DNA from: JAHBXE01 sp044222195
Lineage (GTDB): Bacteria; Planctomycetota; Phycisphaerae; Phycisphaerales; UBA1924
NCBI GenBank assembly: GCA_044222195.1
Contig: JBGANS010000014.1
Span: forward strand, 1 to 64,000
Direction of reading: 5' to 3'
DNA: 64,000 nt
Of this stretch, positions 18,175 through 25,826 are shown piece after piece. The notes beneath the pieces were generated by a model. That model worked only from the letters and a program-made list of their open reading frames with translations, did not search any database and was not told the origin of the DNA. The translations under genes were made by a program, and so were the position numbers. Positions within the stretch are counted from its first letter, which is position 1. Each line of letters opens with the position of its first letter.

Positions 18175-19083
18175 ATGTCACGGGTCGTGCTGGAACAGGG
18201 GGCGATGCGGGTGGAGATCGAGCCGCGGATCGGCGCGGGGATCGCGGACCTTTCATGGCGGGTTCCTGGTCGGGGGATGACGCCGCTGATGCGGCGGGCG
18301 CCCGAAGGCACGTCGTGGTTCAATGACCTGGCGTGCTATCTGCTTGCGCCCTGGTCGAACCGGATCGCGGGTGGAGAGTTTGTCTGGCGCGGGGCACACC
18401 ACCGGCTCGAGGCTGATTGGCCGGATGGGACGGCGATTCATGGACTGGTGAAGGGCCGCGAGTGGAGGCTCGTGCAGGTGTCACCTGTTTCGGCGGTGCT
18501 CTCGTGCGGGGTGGGCGCAGGTGACCGCGGATTTGCGTGGGCGTTTACGGCGGAGGTCGGGTATGTCGTGCGTGAGAACGGGCTGCGGGTGTGGCTTGAA
18601 GTTCGGAACGAGGGCGGTGGTGCGGATGCGATGCCGGTCGGGCTGGGATTCCATCCGTACTGGCTCCGGGCGCTCGACGGAGGTCCGGATGAGGTGATCG
18701 TGCGGGCGTCCGGGCTCTTGCGGTACCCGTGCGAGGGGATGATTCCGATCGCGGCGGCGCGCGAGGATGACACCACGAAAGGGCTGGCGGCGGGAACGGC
18801 GCTGGACGGCATGACGCTTGATGATGTGTTTGCGGGGAGTTCGCATGGGGCGGAGATCCTGTGGCCGCGGAGCGGGGTGCGCGTGCGATACCGGTGCTCT
18901 GAAGAGCTTGGTCACACGGTGGTGTTTACGGGGATGTCGGGGAGCTTCTGCCTGGAACCCGTGACGATGGTGAACAACGGGTTCGTGATGGAGTCGAGGG
19001 GGTGCTCGGGGACGGGGGTGAAGGCGCTGGCAAAGGGAAAGTCGATGCGGGTGGAGTGGACGATCGAGGTCGGCGTGCTCTGA
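18175..19083 (+). CDS. Aldose 1-epimerase family protein
   Basis: 302 residues, cytosolic, no signal. Galactose-mutarotase fold: the substrate-binding 'PWSNRIAGGEFVWRG', the His of 'AIHGLVKGREW', GFHPYWLR and the C-terminal catalytic Glu in FCLEPVTMVNNG are all present. It interconverts sugar anomers, or D-hexose-6-phosphate anomers in some subgroups; the substrate is not predictable. It follows the Cys-rich gene by 84 nt but is separated by a hairpin and its own TANNNT box, so it probably has its own transcript. Confidence 0.85.
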   Translation: MSRVVLEQGAMRVEIEPRIGAGIADLSWRVPGRGMTPLMRRAPEGTSWFNDLACYLLAPWSNRIAGGEFVWRGAHHRLEADWPDGTAIHGLVKGREWRLVQVSPVSAVLSCGVGAGDRGFAWAFTAEVGYVVRENGLRVWLEVRNEGGGADAMPVGLGFHPYWLRALDGGPDEVIVRASGLLRYPCEGMIPIAAAREDDTTKGLAAGTALDGMTLDDVFAGSSHGAEILWPRSGVRVRYRCSEELGHTVVFTGMSGSFCLEPVTMVNNGFVMESRGCSGTGVKALAKGKSMRVEWTIEVGVL

Positions 19084-19116
19084 GTCAGCGGGTTCGCTCG
19101 TGAGGAAGGGTCTGTT

Positions 19117-19542
19117 ATGGCGACATTCGTGTTCAAGACCGAGCCGTCTGAGTACTCGTTCGACGACCTCGTTCGCGACAAGAAGGCCGAGTGGAGCGGG
19201 ATCACCAATGCCGCGGCGCTGATTCACCTGCGGGGTGCGCGGCGTGGCGATGAGGTGCTGATCTACCACACGGGTGATGAGAAGGCCATTGTGGGCCTGG
19301 CGAAGGTGGTCTCCGCTGTTCGGGAGGATGCGAACAAGCCGGGGAAGACGCCGGGGGGCGAGCCGAAGTTTGCGGTGGTGGACATCGTTCCCGTGCGGGC
19401 GGCGGACCGGCCGCTGACGCTCGGCGCGATGAAGGGGGACTCGAGGTTCGCGAAGTTCCTCCTGGTCACGCACGGGCGGTTGAGCGTGATGCCGGTCGAG
19501 GCCAGCTTGGACCGCATCATCAGGGAACTGACCGGCCTGTGA
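19117..19542 (+). CDS. EVE domain-containing protein
   Basis: 141 residues with a GAGGAAGG Shine-Dalgarno. Nearly the whole chain is an EVE (PUA-like) domain: 'FVFKTEPSEYSFDDL' at residues 4-18, 'EWSGITNAAALIHLRG', 'GDEVLIYHTGDEKAIVGLAKV' region and 'FLLVTHGRLSVMPV'. Related to thymocyte nuclear protein 1. Such domains bind modified nucleobases in nucleic acids; bacterial single-domain members have no settled role. It follows the aldose epimerase by 33 nt and is probably co-transcribed with it. Confidence 0.9.
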   Translation: MATFVFKTEPSEYSFDDLVRDKKAEWSGITNAAALIHLRGARRGDEVLIYHTGDEKAIVGLAKVVSAVREDANKPGKTPGGEPKFAVVDIVPVRAADRPLTLGAMKGDSRFAKFLLVTHGRLSVMPVEASLDRIIRELTGL

Positions 19543-19980
19543 GGGTGAAGGCGCGCTGGCGGGGTGGCCGTCTCGGGGACGGTGGCGATCGTCTGGCGGT
19601 GGCGAATCGCCACGGGGTCGATCGGTTGCCACGCGACGAGGCGGGACCAGGAAGCGGAGCACGGACGTTGCAGCGCGGCGGCGTTCGACAGGATGGACAT
19701 CGGACTTCGCGATGGCGACGAGGGCGTTCATCGCCGCGCGGTGGAGCTGCGCTTCGAGTTGAGCGTGGTGGAAGTCGATCCACTGTGCGATATCGGGGCG
19801 GAGGGACCACTCGTAGAAGTCCGGGAGGCTGCGGGGCATGTCGCCGCCGGCATGATTCAGCTCGGCAAGCGCTTGAGGGAGCGTGGAGAGATCCTCGCTG
19901 TGCGTGAAGTACAGGCTCAGGACCGCCCGATCGGCGGGCCTGAGCATGGGGAGCGGGGCTGGCGGTGCCGGGGCGAACAT
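19543..19980 (-). CDS. Doubtful hypothetical gene without a clear stop
   Basis: From the ATG at 19980 the frame begins MFAPAPPAPLPMLRPADRA and goes on with protein-like text such as 'VLSLYFTHSEDLSTLPQAL' and 'DIAQWIDFHHAQLEAQLHRA', helical and of normal composition. Third-position GC stays high down to about 19680. After 'SVLRFLVPPRR' it turns into low-complexity Arg/Pro/Asp text, GC3 falls, and another minus frame becomes the GC3-rich one. The frame has no stop before 18481, which would run antisense through two real genes. A frameshift near 19640-19660 is the simplest reading. The 19543 end given here is only the boundary with the EVE gene. The family is not recognised. Confidence 0.35.
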
Positions 19981-20092
19981 GGAAGGCGTGGCTCCTCGGG
20001 CGCTCGAATGTGACACACACAACCGTGGTGAGTCACGCGATGGGAGACGGTACCACGTCCCGTCGGAGGAGCAAGGCGCACGAAAGGCGCGG

Positions 20093-20114
20093 GAGTGACA
20101 CAGCGCTGTCACTC
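20093..20114. promoter_or_regulatory. Inverted repeat GAGTGACA-N6-TGTCACTC
   Basis: Perfect 8-bp arms with loop CAGCGC, in the region upstream of the doubtful minus gene and downstream of the HD-GYP gene. It could be an operator or a 3' hairpin. The rest of 19981-20224 shows no gene. Confidence 0.4.
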
Positions 20115-20224
20115 TGGTTTCCGGGAACCCCTTGGATTTGAACGAGCGTTCAGGAGATTGGACGATGAGTTGGGATGAGCAAGAAGGCACAACGCATGAG
20201 GCCCAAGGCATGAGGCGGACGGCG

Positions 20225-20893
20225 CTACGGGGGTGGGCGGAGCGTGGGGAGCTGGGCCGGGGAGAAGCGGGGAGCGTCGGAGGCGTCGTTAAAGTGGTGC
20301 AGAATCCAGTTGAGGTGGCCGCTGCGGTACAGGCGTGCGAACGCGTCAACGGCTTCGGGCCAGTAGCGTGTGCCGCGGGCGGCCTCGAGTTCGACGACGG
20401 CGCGATCGGCGGCGGCTTCGCCGACTTCGCGGCGGTAGGGCCGGAGGCTGGTCATGGCATCGAAACTGTCGATGACGGAGAAGAAGCGTGCGGGGAGGGC
20501 GATGTGTTCTCCGGCCAGGCCGTCTGGGTAGCCCTTGCCGTCCCAGCGTTCGTGGTGGTGGCGGACGAGGTCGAGGATCAGTGGGTCGGTCTCTTCCATG
20601 CGGCGGAGCGCGGCGTGCCCGAAGACGGTGTGAGTCTTGACGATGTTGTATTCGTCGGGCGTGAGGGGTCCGGGCTTCTGGAGGATTTCGTCGGGAAGGT
20701 CGATCTTGCCGAGATCGTGGAGGGCGGCGCCGGTGGTCAGGCGGGCGATGGCGGCGTGGTCAACGCCGAACTGCTCGGCGAGAGCACGGGCGTAGAGGAC
20801 GACGCGCCAGGTGTGGGCCGCGGTGGAGAGGTCCTTGAGTTCGATTGCCTTGACCAGAGATTGGACGATGACGGGGTCCAACAGAGTCCCCAC
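20225..20893 (-). CDS. Stand-alone HD-GYP domain protein
   Basis: 222 residues. The chain is almost entirely an HD-GYP phosphohydrolase: H27 (AAHTWRV), H59-D60 (ALHDLGK), 'HHHERWDGKGYPDGL' at 112-126 with the GYP at 121-123, and D142 in IDSFDAMTSLRPYR. All metal and signature residues are there, so cyclic-di-GMP hydrolysis is the expected activity. There is no receiver, GAF or other sensor domain, unlike most family members. The GTG start overlaps the lipA stop by 1 nt, so it is coupled to lipoyl synthase. The C-terminus past 165 is not recognisable. Confidence 0.85.
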   Translation of the reverse strand: MGTLLDPVIVQSLVKAIELKDLSTAAHTWRVVLYARALAEQFGVDHAAIARLTTGAALHDLGKIDLPDEILQKPGPLTPDEYNIVKTHTVFGHAALRRMEETDPLILDLVRHHHERWDGKGYPDGLAGEHIALPARFFSVIDSFDAMTSLRPYRREVGEAAADRAVVELEAARGTRYWPEAVDAFARLYRSGHLNWILHHFNDASDAPRFSPAQLPTLRPPP

Positions 20894-22092
20894 TACTTCC
20901 GGCCGAGGAGCGCGTTCATCTGCTCGCGGTTGTGACGTTCGCGTTCATCGGTGACGTCGGTGAGCGAATCGGCCTGGTGGTCGGCGTGGTAGCTGGAGCG
21001 GACGAGGGGGCCGGATTCGACGACTTTGAAGCCGCGGCGGAGGCCCTCATAGCGGAAGGTGTTGAACTGCTCGGGGGTGACCCAGCGGTCGATGGGCAGG
21101 TGGTTGCGGGTGGGCTGGAGGTACTGGCCGATGGTGAGGATGTCTGCGGAAGGCAGTGACGCAGGGACGGAGTGACGGAGTGACGGAGTGGAAGACAAGG
21201 AATCTGTTGCGACGGCGTCGCTGCGCTGCTCCGTGACTGCGTGACTGCGTACCTGTGTCGCTGCCTGCACTTCATCCATCAGTGCGAGAACCTCTTCATC
21301 TCGTTCGCCGATGCCGACCATGATGCCGGTCTTGGCGATGAGGCCTTGCTCTTTGACGCGGCGGAGGAGTTCGAGTGAGCGGTCGAACTTGGCGCTGGGG
21401 CGGACGGCGGGGTACATGCGGCGGATGGTTTCGAGATTGTGGTTGATGATGTGGGGGCGGGCGTCGATGACCATCTGGAGGGCGCCCCAGTTGCCCTCGA
21501 AGTCGGGGATGAGGACTTCGATACTCATGCCGGGGCAGGCTTCGCGGGTGCGGATGATCGTTTCGGCCCAGATGCCGGCGCCGCCGTCGGGGAGCTCGTC
21601 GCGGTTGACGCTGGTGATGACGATGTGCTTGAGGCCGCCCTTGGCTCCTTCCCACATCAGGCGCATGCTCTGGGCGACGCGGCGTGGTTCATCTTTGTCG
21701 ACGGTCGGGGGCCGGCCGGTCTTGACGTTGCAGAAGCCGCAGGCCCGGGTGCAGGTGTCGCCGAGGATCATGATGGTGGCGACGCCTCGGGACCAGCATT
21801 CGCCGAGGTTGGGGCAGTTGGCCTCCTGGCAGACGGTGTGGATGCGGTGCTCGTCGAGGATGGACTTGAGGCGGGTGTAGCCCTCTCCGCCGGGCATTTT
21901 GGCCCGGAGCCACGGGGGCTTTTTCTTGATCAGGAGTTGGTGAGGCTGGTCTGGGGAGTTGTGAAGGATGGAAAGGCTGAGGAGGGGTCGGTCGATTTTC
22001 CGCATGGGGTCGCCGCCCAGGGGTCTGGGGTGGCGTGGAACCTTGACCGGGGAGGCCGAAGCGGCCTGATCTGCGGGCTGACCCATACTCAT
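20893..22092 (-). CDS. lipA: Lipoyl synthase with a 37-residue in-frame insertion
   Basis: 399 residues from the ATG at 22092 (alternatives 22005 and 22155); TACAGT lies 5 nt upstream. Radical SAM enzyme inserting two sulfurs into octanoyl-protein. The auxiliary cluster Cys are C88, C93, C99 (CQEANCPNLGEC), the SAM cluster Cys C114, C118, C121 (CTRACGFC), and the C-terminal RSSYHAD supplies the conserved serine. Between 'LMDEVQAA' and 'ADILTIGQYLQP', normally adjacent, 37 extra residues (279-315, including 'TPSLRHSVPASLPS') are inserted. They are encoded by a palindromic repeat-like DNA segment. The N-terminal 50 residues before KKKPPWLRAKMP are also longer than usual, so the start is uncertain. 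Confidence 0.9.
   Translation of the reverse strand: MSMGQPADQAASASPVKVPRHPRPLGGDPMRKIDRPLLSLSILHNSPDQPHQLLIKKKPPWLRAKMPGGEGYTRLKSILDEHRIHTVCQEANCPNLGECWSRGVATIMILGDTCTRACGFCNVKTGRPPTVDKDEPRRVAQSMRLMWEGAKGGLKHIVITSVNRDELPDGGAGIWAETIIRTREACPGMSIEVLIPDFEGNWGALQMVIDARPHIINHNLETIRRMYPAVRPSAKFDRSLELLRRVKEQGLIAKTGIMVGIGERDEEVLALMDEVQAATQVRSHAVTEQRSDAVATDSLSSTPSLRHSVPASLPSADILTIGQYLQPTRNHLPIDRWVTPEQFNTFRYEGLRRGFKVVESGPLVRSSYHADHQADSLTDVTDERERHNREQMNALLGRK
21148..21258. repeat. 111-bp palindromic repeat element inside lipA
   Basis: Exactly 37 codons inserted in lipA. The left part holds tandem GTGACGGA units (GGAGTGACGGAGTGACGGAG region, 21168-21188). GCAGTGACGCAGGGACGGAG at 21153-21172 matches the reverse complement of 21229-21248 at 17 of 20 positions, so the two ends can form a hairpin with a 56-nt loop. 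The length is a multiple of three and no stop is introduced. It resembles, by analogy only, Rickettsia palindromic elements that insert into coding genes. Confidence 0.75.
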
Positions 22093-22291
22093 GGCGAACT
22101 GTAGGTGGTGGCGGAGCGATACTTGGGGGCGGATTTGCTTGCGGCGGTGGTGCATCCTTCAATCGCGGCCTCGAAGAGACGATCAAGGTATTGGGACGTA
22201 GATACCCCGGATCGCCGATGGAAGGCACCGGGAACCGTCTTTGCCGGGCGGTTCGGAAGATCTGGATAGATTGATGGCAAGGAGCTGCCCC

Positions 22292-23827
22292 GTGACGACG
22301 ACCCTCGTTCGCAGAATGTTTGGATACCGGACCCGGCTGGCGATGGTGAGCATCGCGGGTGCCGCGTTCGGACTTGGCGGCTGCACGGAGACGGACAGCT
22401 TCTTGTACGACCCGTCGGTGATGGGACGGTGGGAGCGGACGCCGACGATGGTGCCGATCCTGACGCGGATCGCGTCGATCGAGGGGACGACCGAAGAACT
22501 GATCGAATACACGGACCCGACGGAAGCGGACCTGGTGCCGGAAGTGATTGAGCACCGGATCGGGTCGGGCGATGTGCTGATGGTGAATGTGTTTGACCTG
22601 CCGGATGAGGGGCGGATGGCGGAATACCAGCGCGAAGTCGATCCGCGGGGCATGATCGAACTGCCGCAGCTGGGCCAGGTGTACATCAACGGGATGACGT
22701 CGGCGGGCGCGGAAGAGGCGATCAAAGAGAAGATGAAGACGTTTGTGGCCCGGCCGCTGGCGTCGGTGCTGGTCGCGGGTCGGCGCTCTGAGCGGTACAG
22801 CGTGATGGGCGGCGTGCAGACACCGGGGAACTTCCGGATCCCGACGGCGAACTTCCGGTTGCTGGAGGCGATTCCTTCGGCGGGGAGTTTTTCGGAGTCC
22901 GGGGATTACATTTATGTGATTCGTCAGGTGACACTGTCGGACACCGTTTCGGGTCGCCCCGGACCGGCCCAGGCGACGCCGGCGACGAACCCGACGGGAC
23001 AGCCGACGGGCGAGCAACTGATCGACACGATCAACCGCCTTTCGAAGCCTGATTCGGCCGCTCCGAAGGACCCGCCCAAGCCGGGATCGCCGGGCATGTT
23101 CCAGCCCGCGACTCAACCGGCAACGGGAACCAAGCAACCAGAACTCATCGAACTACCGCCTGGACCGGGGGACAAGGCCAAGCCGGCGGCGGCGCAGCCG
23201 GAGCAGCCCGCGGCGGACTCGGGCGAGATGGCGTGGGTGAACATTGACGGCAAGTGGGTGAAGGTGAAGCGTCCGCGGAACGCGGGGACGGAAGCACCGA
23301 TGCCGATCGGACGCGCGGCGGCGGGCGAAGCAATGGTGGCGCAGCGGATCATCCGGATCCCGATGCAGCGGCTGGTGAAGGGAGATGCGAGCGTGAACAT
23401 CATCATCCGGTCGGGTGATGTGATCCGCGTTCCGCCGTCACCGCCCGGGACGCTGTACCTGGCGGGTCAAGTTGGAAGGCCCGGGGCGTATGGTGTTGCG
23501 GAGAAGGTGACGCTGCTGCGGATCATTGCGTCGGCCAACGGCGTGACGAGCATCGCCGCGCCCGAGCGGGTGGACATCACGCGGATGCTCGACGGGGACC
23601 GGCAGGCAACGATCCGGGTGAATCTGAAGGCGATCATGGAAGGGACGCAGCCGGACCTGTACCTCAAGGGCAACGACATCATCAACGTGGGGTCCACGTT
23701 CTGGGCCCTTCCGATGGCCGTCATCCGGAACGGATTCCGCATGACCTACGGCTTTGGCTTCCTGGCGGACCGGAACTTCGGCAACGACATCTTCGGGGCA
23801 CCCCCGACGAACGGCCTGGGCCAGTAA
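22292..23827 (+). CDS. Polysaccharide export lipoprotein (Wza/EpsA-like)
   Basis: 511 residues from the GTG at 22292, chosen because AAGGAG ends 7 nt upstream. A lipoprotein signal ends in GLGG-Cys31. The Poly_export domain is clear: 'HRIGSGDVLMVNVFDLPDEG', 'VDPRGMIELPQLGQVYINGM', 'RPLASVLVAG', then SLBB-like repeats 'RYSVMGGVQTPGNFRIP' and 'LYLAGQVGRPGAYGV'. A Pro/Ala/Lys-rich linker of about 150 residues (around 225-370) splits the SLBB repeats, unusual for Wza. It would form the outer-membrane pore for the polysaccharide made by the following genes, and is the first gene of the exosortase block. Confidence 0.88.
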   Translation: MTTTLVRRMFGYRTRLAMVSIAGAAFGLGGCTETDSFLYDPSVMGRWERTPTMVPILTRIASIEGTTEELIEYTDPTEADLVPEVIEHRIGSGDVLMVNVFDLPDEGRMAEYQREVDPRGMIELPQLGQVYINGMTSAGAEEAIKEKMKTFVARPLASVLVAGRRSERYSVMGGVQTPGNFRIPTANFRLLEAIPSAGSFSESGDYIYVIRQVTLSDTVSGRPGPAQATPATNPTGQPTGEQLIDTINRLSKPDSAAPKDPPKPGSPGMFQPATQPATGTKQPELIELPPGPGDKAKPAAAQPEQPAADSGEMAWVNIDGKWVKVKRPRNAGTEAPMPIGRAAAGEAMVAQRIIRIPMQRLVKGDASVNIIIRSGDVIRVPPSPPGTLYLAGQVGRPGAYGVAEKVTLLRIIASANGVTSIAAPERVDITRMLDGDRQATIRVNLKAIMEGTQPDLYLKGNDIINVGSTFWALPMAVIRNGFRMTYGFGFLADRNFGNDIFGAPPTNGLGQ

Positions 23828-23862
23828 GTCCTCGAACTCAGCCGCTGCGGGACCGGTCAAGG

Positions 23863-23889
23863 TTGCGCAGCCCTCCCAGGCCGTATGAT
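23863..23889 (+). promoter_or_regulatory. Candidate promoter before exosortase
   Basis: TTGCGC at 23863-23868 and TATGAT at 23884-23889 with a short 15-nt spacer, about 98 nt before the exosortase ATG. The leader contains CCCC/GGGG pairing near 23909-23922. Confidence 0.3.
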
Positions 23890-23986
23890 CGCGGCCCGCG
23901 GCGAGCCCCATGGACGGGGAACCGAACAGCCCTGTCCGATGGTCGTAGTACGTCAACTGCTCCCCCGGCGCTTCTGATCGTAAGAG

Positions 23987-24919
23987 ATGAGCTCAACGGC
24001 CCTCCAACCCCGTCCCGGCGATACCGCCGCCACCCGAGTTCTCGGGCTGTTCACGCCTGAGGGCGTGCTGCTCGGGGGCCTCCTGGTGGTGGCCTTTGGC
24101 GGGCTCTTTTTCCGGTGGTTCAGGGTTCAGAACCTGGTGAGTTCAACGCAGCTCGAGGACTGGGGGCACGCGTATGTGATCCCGATTCTCAGCGGGTACA
24201 TGGTCTGGAAGTGGCGGAACGAGATCGCGGCGATTCGGCCGGCGGTGTTCTGGCCGGGGTTGGCGCCGTTTCTCTTGGGCATCGCGAGCTACTTCTGGGG
24301 CGTGGTGGGGATCAAGAACCACATGTTCCAGGGTTTTTCGATCATCCTGACGGTGTTCGGCCTGACGCTGCTGTTGCTGGGACCGGCGATCGCGCGGTAC
24401 GTGTTCCTGCCGATCGTGTTCCTGGTGTTCGCGGTGACGGTGTCTGAACGGATCATGATCGAGCTGACGTTTCCGCTGCAACTCGCGGCGTCGCAGGGCG
24501 GGTACCTGGTGCTGTCGCTGATCGGGGCGGCGGCGGGATTCAGCGTCGATGTGAAGGGCAACCTGATCGAGATCATCGACAGCACGGGGCAGTCGCACCC
24601 GCTGAATATTGCGGCGGCGTGCTCGGGGATGCGGATGGTGGTGGCGTTCTTCGCGCTGGCGGGGGCGACGGCGCTCCTGGGGTGCAGGATGTGGTGGCAA
24701 CGGGTGGCGCTGATGCTGCTGGCGACGCCGGTGGCGATCATTATCAATACCGGGAGAGTGTCGGTGCTTGGGCTGCTGTCGCTGTGGGATTCGAACCTGG
24801 CCTCGGGCGAGGCGCACACGGCGATCGGGACGTTCCTGCTTCTTCCGGGGCTGGGGCTTTTCATGGCGGTGATCTGGGCGCTGAACAAGATCGTGCGGCC
24901 GGTGGAGGGCGCGGCATGA
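23987..24919 (+). CDS. Exosortase
   Basis: 310 residues, about eight membrane segments. The three catalytic residues of the exosortase/archaeosortase family are present: C212 in 'IAAACSGMRM', R257 in NTGRVSV and H277 in GEAHTAIG. The segment before the Cys ('NLIEIIDSTGQSHPLNIA') is the usual extracytoplasmic loop. Exosortases are transpeptidase-like enzymes that cut PEP-CTERM or similar tails of surface proteins and usually sit in exopolysaccharide loci, as here. The stop overlaps the EpsI-like ATG (ATGA). No PEP-CTERM tail was found in this window, so its substrates are elsewhere or use another sorting signal. Confidence 0.92.
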   Translation: MSSTALQPRPGDTAATRVLGLFTPEGVLLGGLLVVAFGGLFFRWFRVQNLVSSTQLEDWGHAYVIPILSGYMVWKWRNEIAAIRPAVFWPGLAPFLLGIASYFWGVVGIKNHMFQGFSIILTVFGLTLLLLGPAIARYVFLPIVFLVFAVTVSERIMIELTFPLQLAASQGGYLVLSLIGAAAGFSVDVKGNLIEIIDSTGQSHPLNIAAACSGMRMVVAFFALAGATALLGCRMWWQRVALMLLATPVAIIINTGRVSVLGLLSLWDSNLASGEAHTAIGTFLLLPGLGLFMAVIWALNKIVRPVEGAA

Positions 24920-25815
24920 ACCTGCGATCGCTGCGCAATCCTGGATTCCTGACGGCGTTTGTCGTGATGGGGGCGGCGGGCGTGGGGATCAAGGCGGGGA
25001 TCGAGCGGTACAGCATCTACCTGCAGAAAAAGCCCATCTACGCCGAGCCGGTGGGAGGGGAGGAACGCAGCTTCCGGGGGTTGCCGACGAAGACGGAGCA
25101 CTGGGAGCAGGTCGGGCAGGATCGGCTGGTGCCGGTCGAGGAGTTGGAGGTTCTCGGGACGGAGAACTATCTGACGCGCATGTACGCGGAGAGGCACCCG
25201 CCGGCCGGGAAACCGGCGCGGGTGATCGAGTTCCACGCGGCGTACTACACGGGCTCGATTGACACGGTGCCGCACGTGCCGGAGCGATGCTTCACGGGCG
25301 CGGGCAACGACCTGGTGGGCGGGCCGTGGACGCTGGCGCTCAAGCTGAACACGTCGGACTGGGTGGCGGCCAAAGGGGTGGCGCCGGAGTATGACGGTCG
25401 GGTGTTCACGACGCGGCTGTCGAACGAGTATTCCAGGGCGGGGGGCGGGCGGCGGGTGCCCCTGCCGATCGACCTGACGCGTGAGCGGCCGTTGACGATC
25501 CGGATCAGCCAGTACAGCGCGGCGAAGGGAACGCCGTATTACGCGGGGTACTTGTTCCTGGGCAACGGCGGGTGGGTGTCGAGCGCGGAGCAGGTGCGGA
25601 TGCTGTCGTTCGACCTGCGGCAGGATTATGCGTATTACGCGAAGGTTCAGTTCGGCAGCGGGTCGGTCTCCAGCCCCGAGGAGCTGGCCGAGATATCCGC
25701 GAGCCTGATGGACGATCTGCTGGGCGAGATCATGACCTGCGTTCCGGACTGGATGAAAGTGGAGCGCGGCGAGTGGCCGCCGGACAACCCCAAGAACAGA
25801 GCACACACTCCCTGA
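24916..25815 (+). CDS. EpsI-like exosortase-associated protein
   Basis: 299 residues from the ATG overlapping the exosortase stop. One N-terminal membrane helix (FLTAFVVMGAAGVGIKAG), then an extracytoplasmic domain with the EpsI-type 'FHAAYYTGSIDTVPHVPERCFTGAG' core (split here: VIEFHAAYYTG and VPHVPERCFTGAG). EpsI domains occur fused to or beside exosortases and are thought to help the sorting or polysaccharide machinery; no enzymatic role is established. About 80 residues longer than a minimal EpsI, with an extra C-terminal 'DLLGEIMTCVPDWMKVERG'. Confidence 0.85.
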   Translation: MNLRSLRNPGFLTAFVVMGAAGVGIKAGIERYSIYLQKKPIYAEPVGGEERSFRGLPTKTEHWEQVGQDRLVPVEELEVLGTENYLTRMYAERHPPAGKPARVIEFHAAYYTGSIDTVPHVPERCFTGAGNDLVGGPWTLALKLNTSDWVAAKGVAPEYDGRVFTTRLSNEYSRAGGGRRVPLPIDLTRERPLTIRISQYSAAKGTPYYAGYLFLGNGGWVSSAEQVRMLSFDLRQDYAYYAKVQFGSGSVSSPEELAEISASLMDDLLGEIMTCVPDWMKVERGEWPPDNPKNRAHTP

Positions 25816-25826
25816 AGGACTTATCG

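Noticed and set aside
18481..19980. Continuation of the doubtful minus frame through the EVE and aldose epimerase genes
   Set aside because: Both plus-strand genes have clear motifs; the antisense text is Arg/Pro-rich noise.
21148..21258. CRISPR or tandem-repeat array in lipA
   Set aside because: Only a few short units, no regular spacers, and it is translated in frame.
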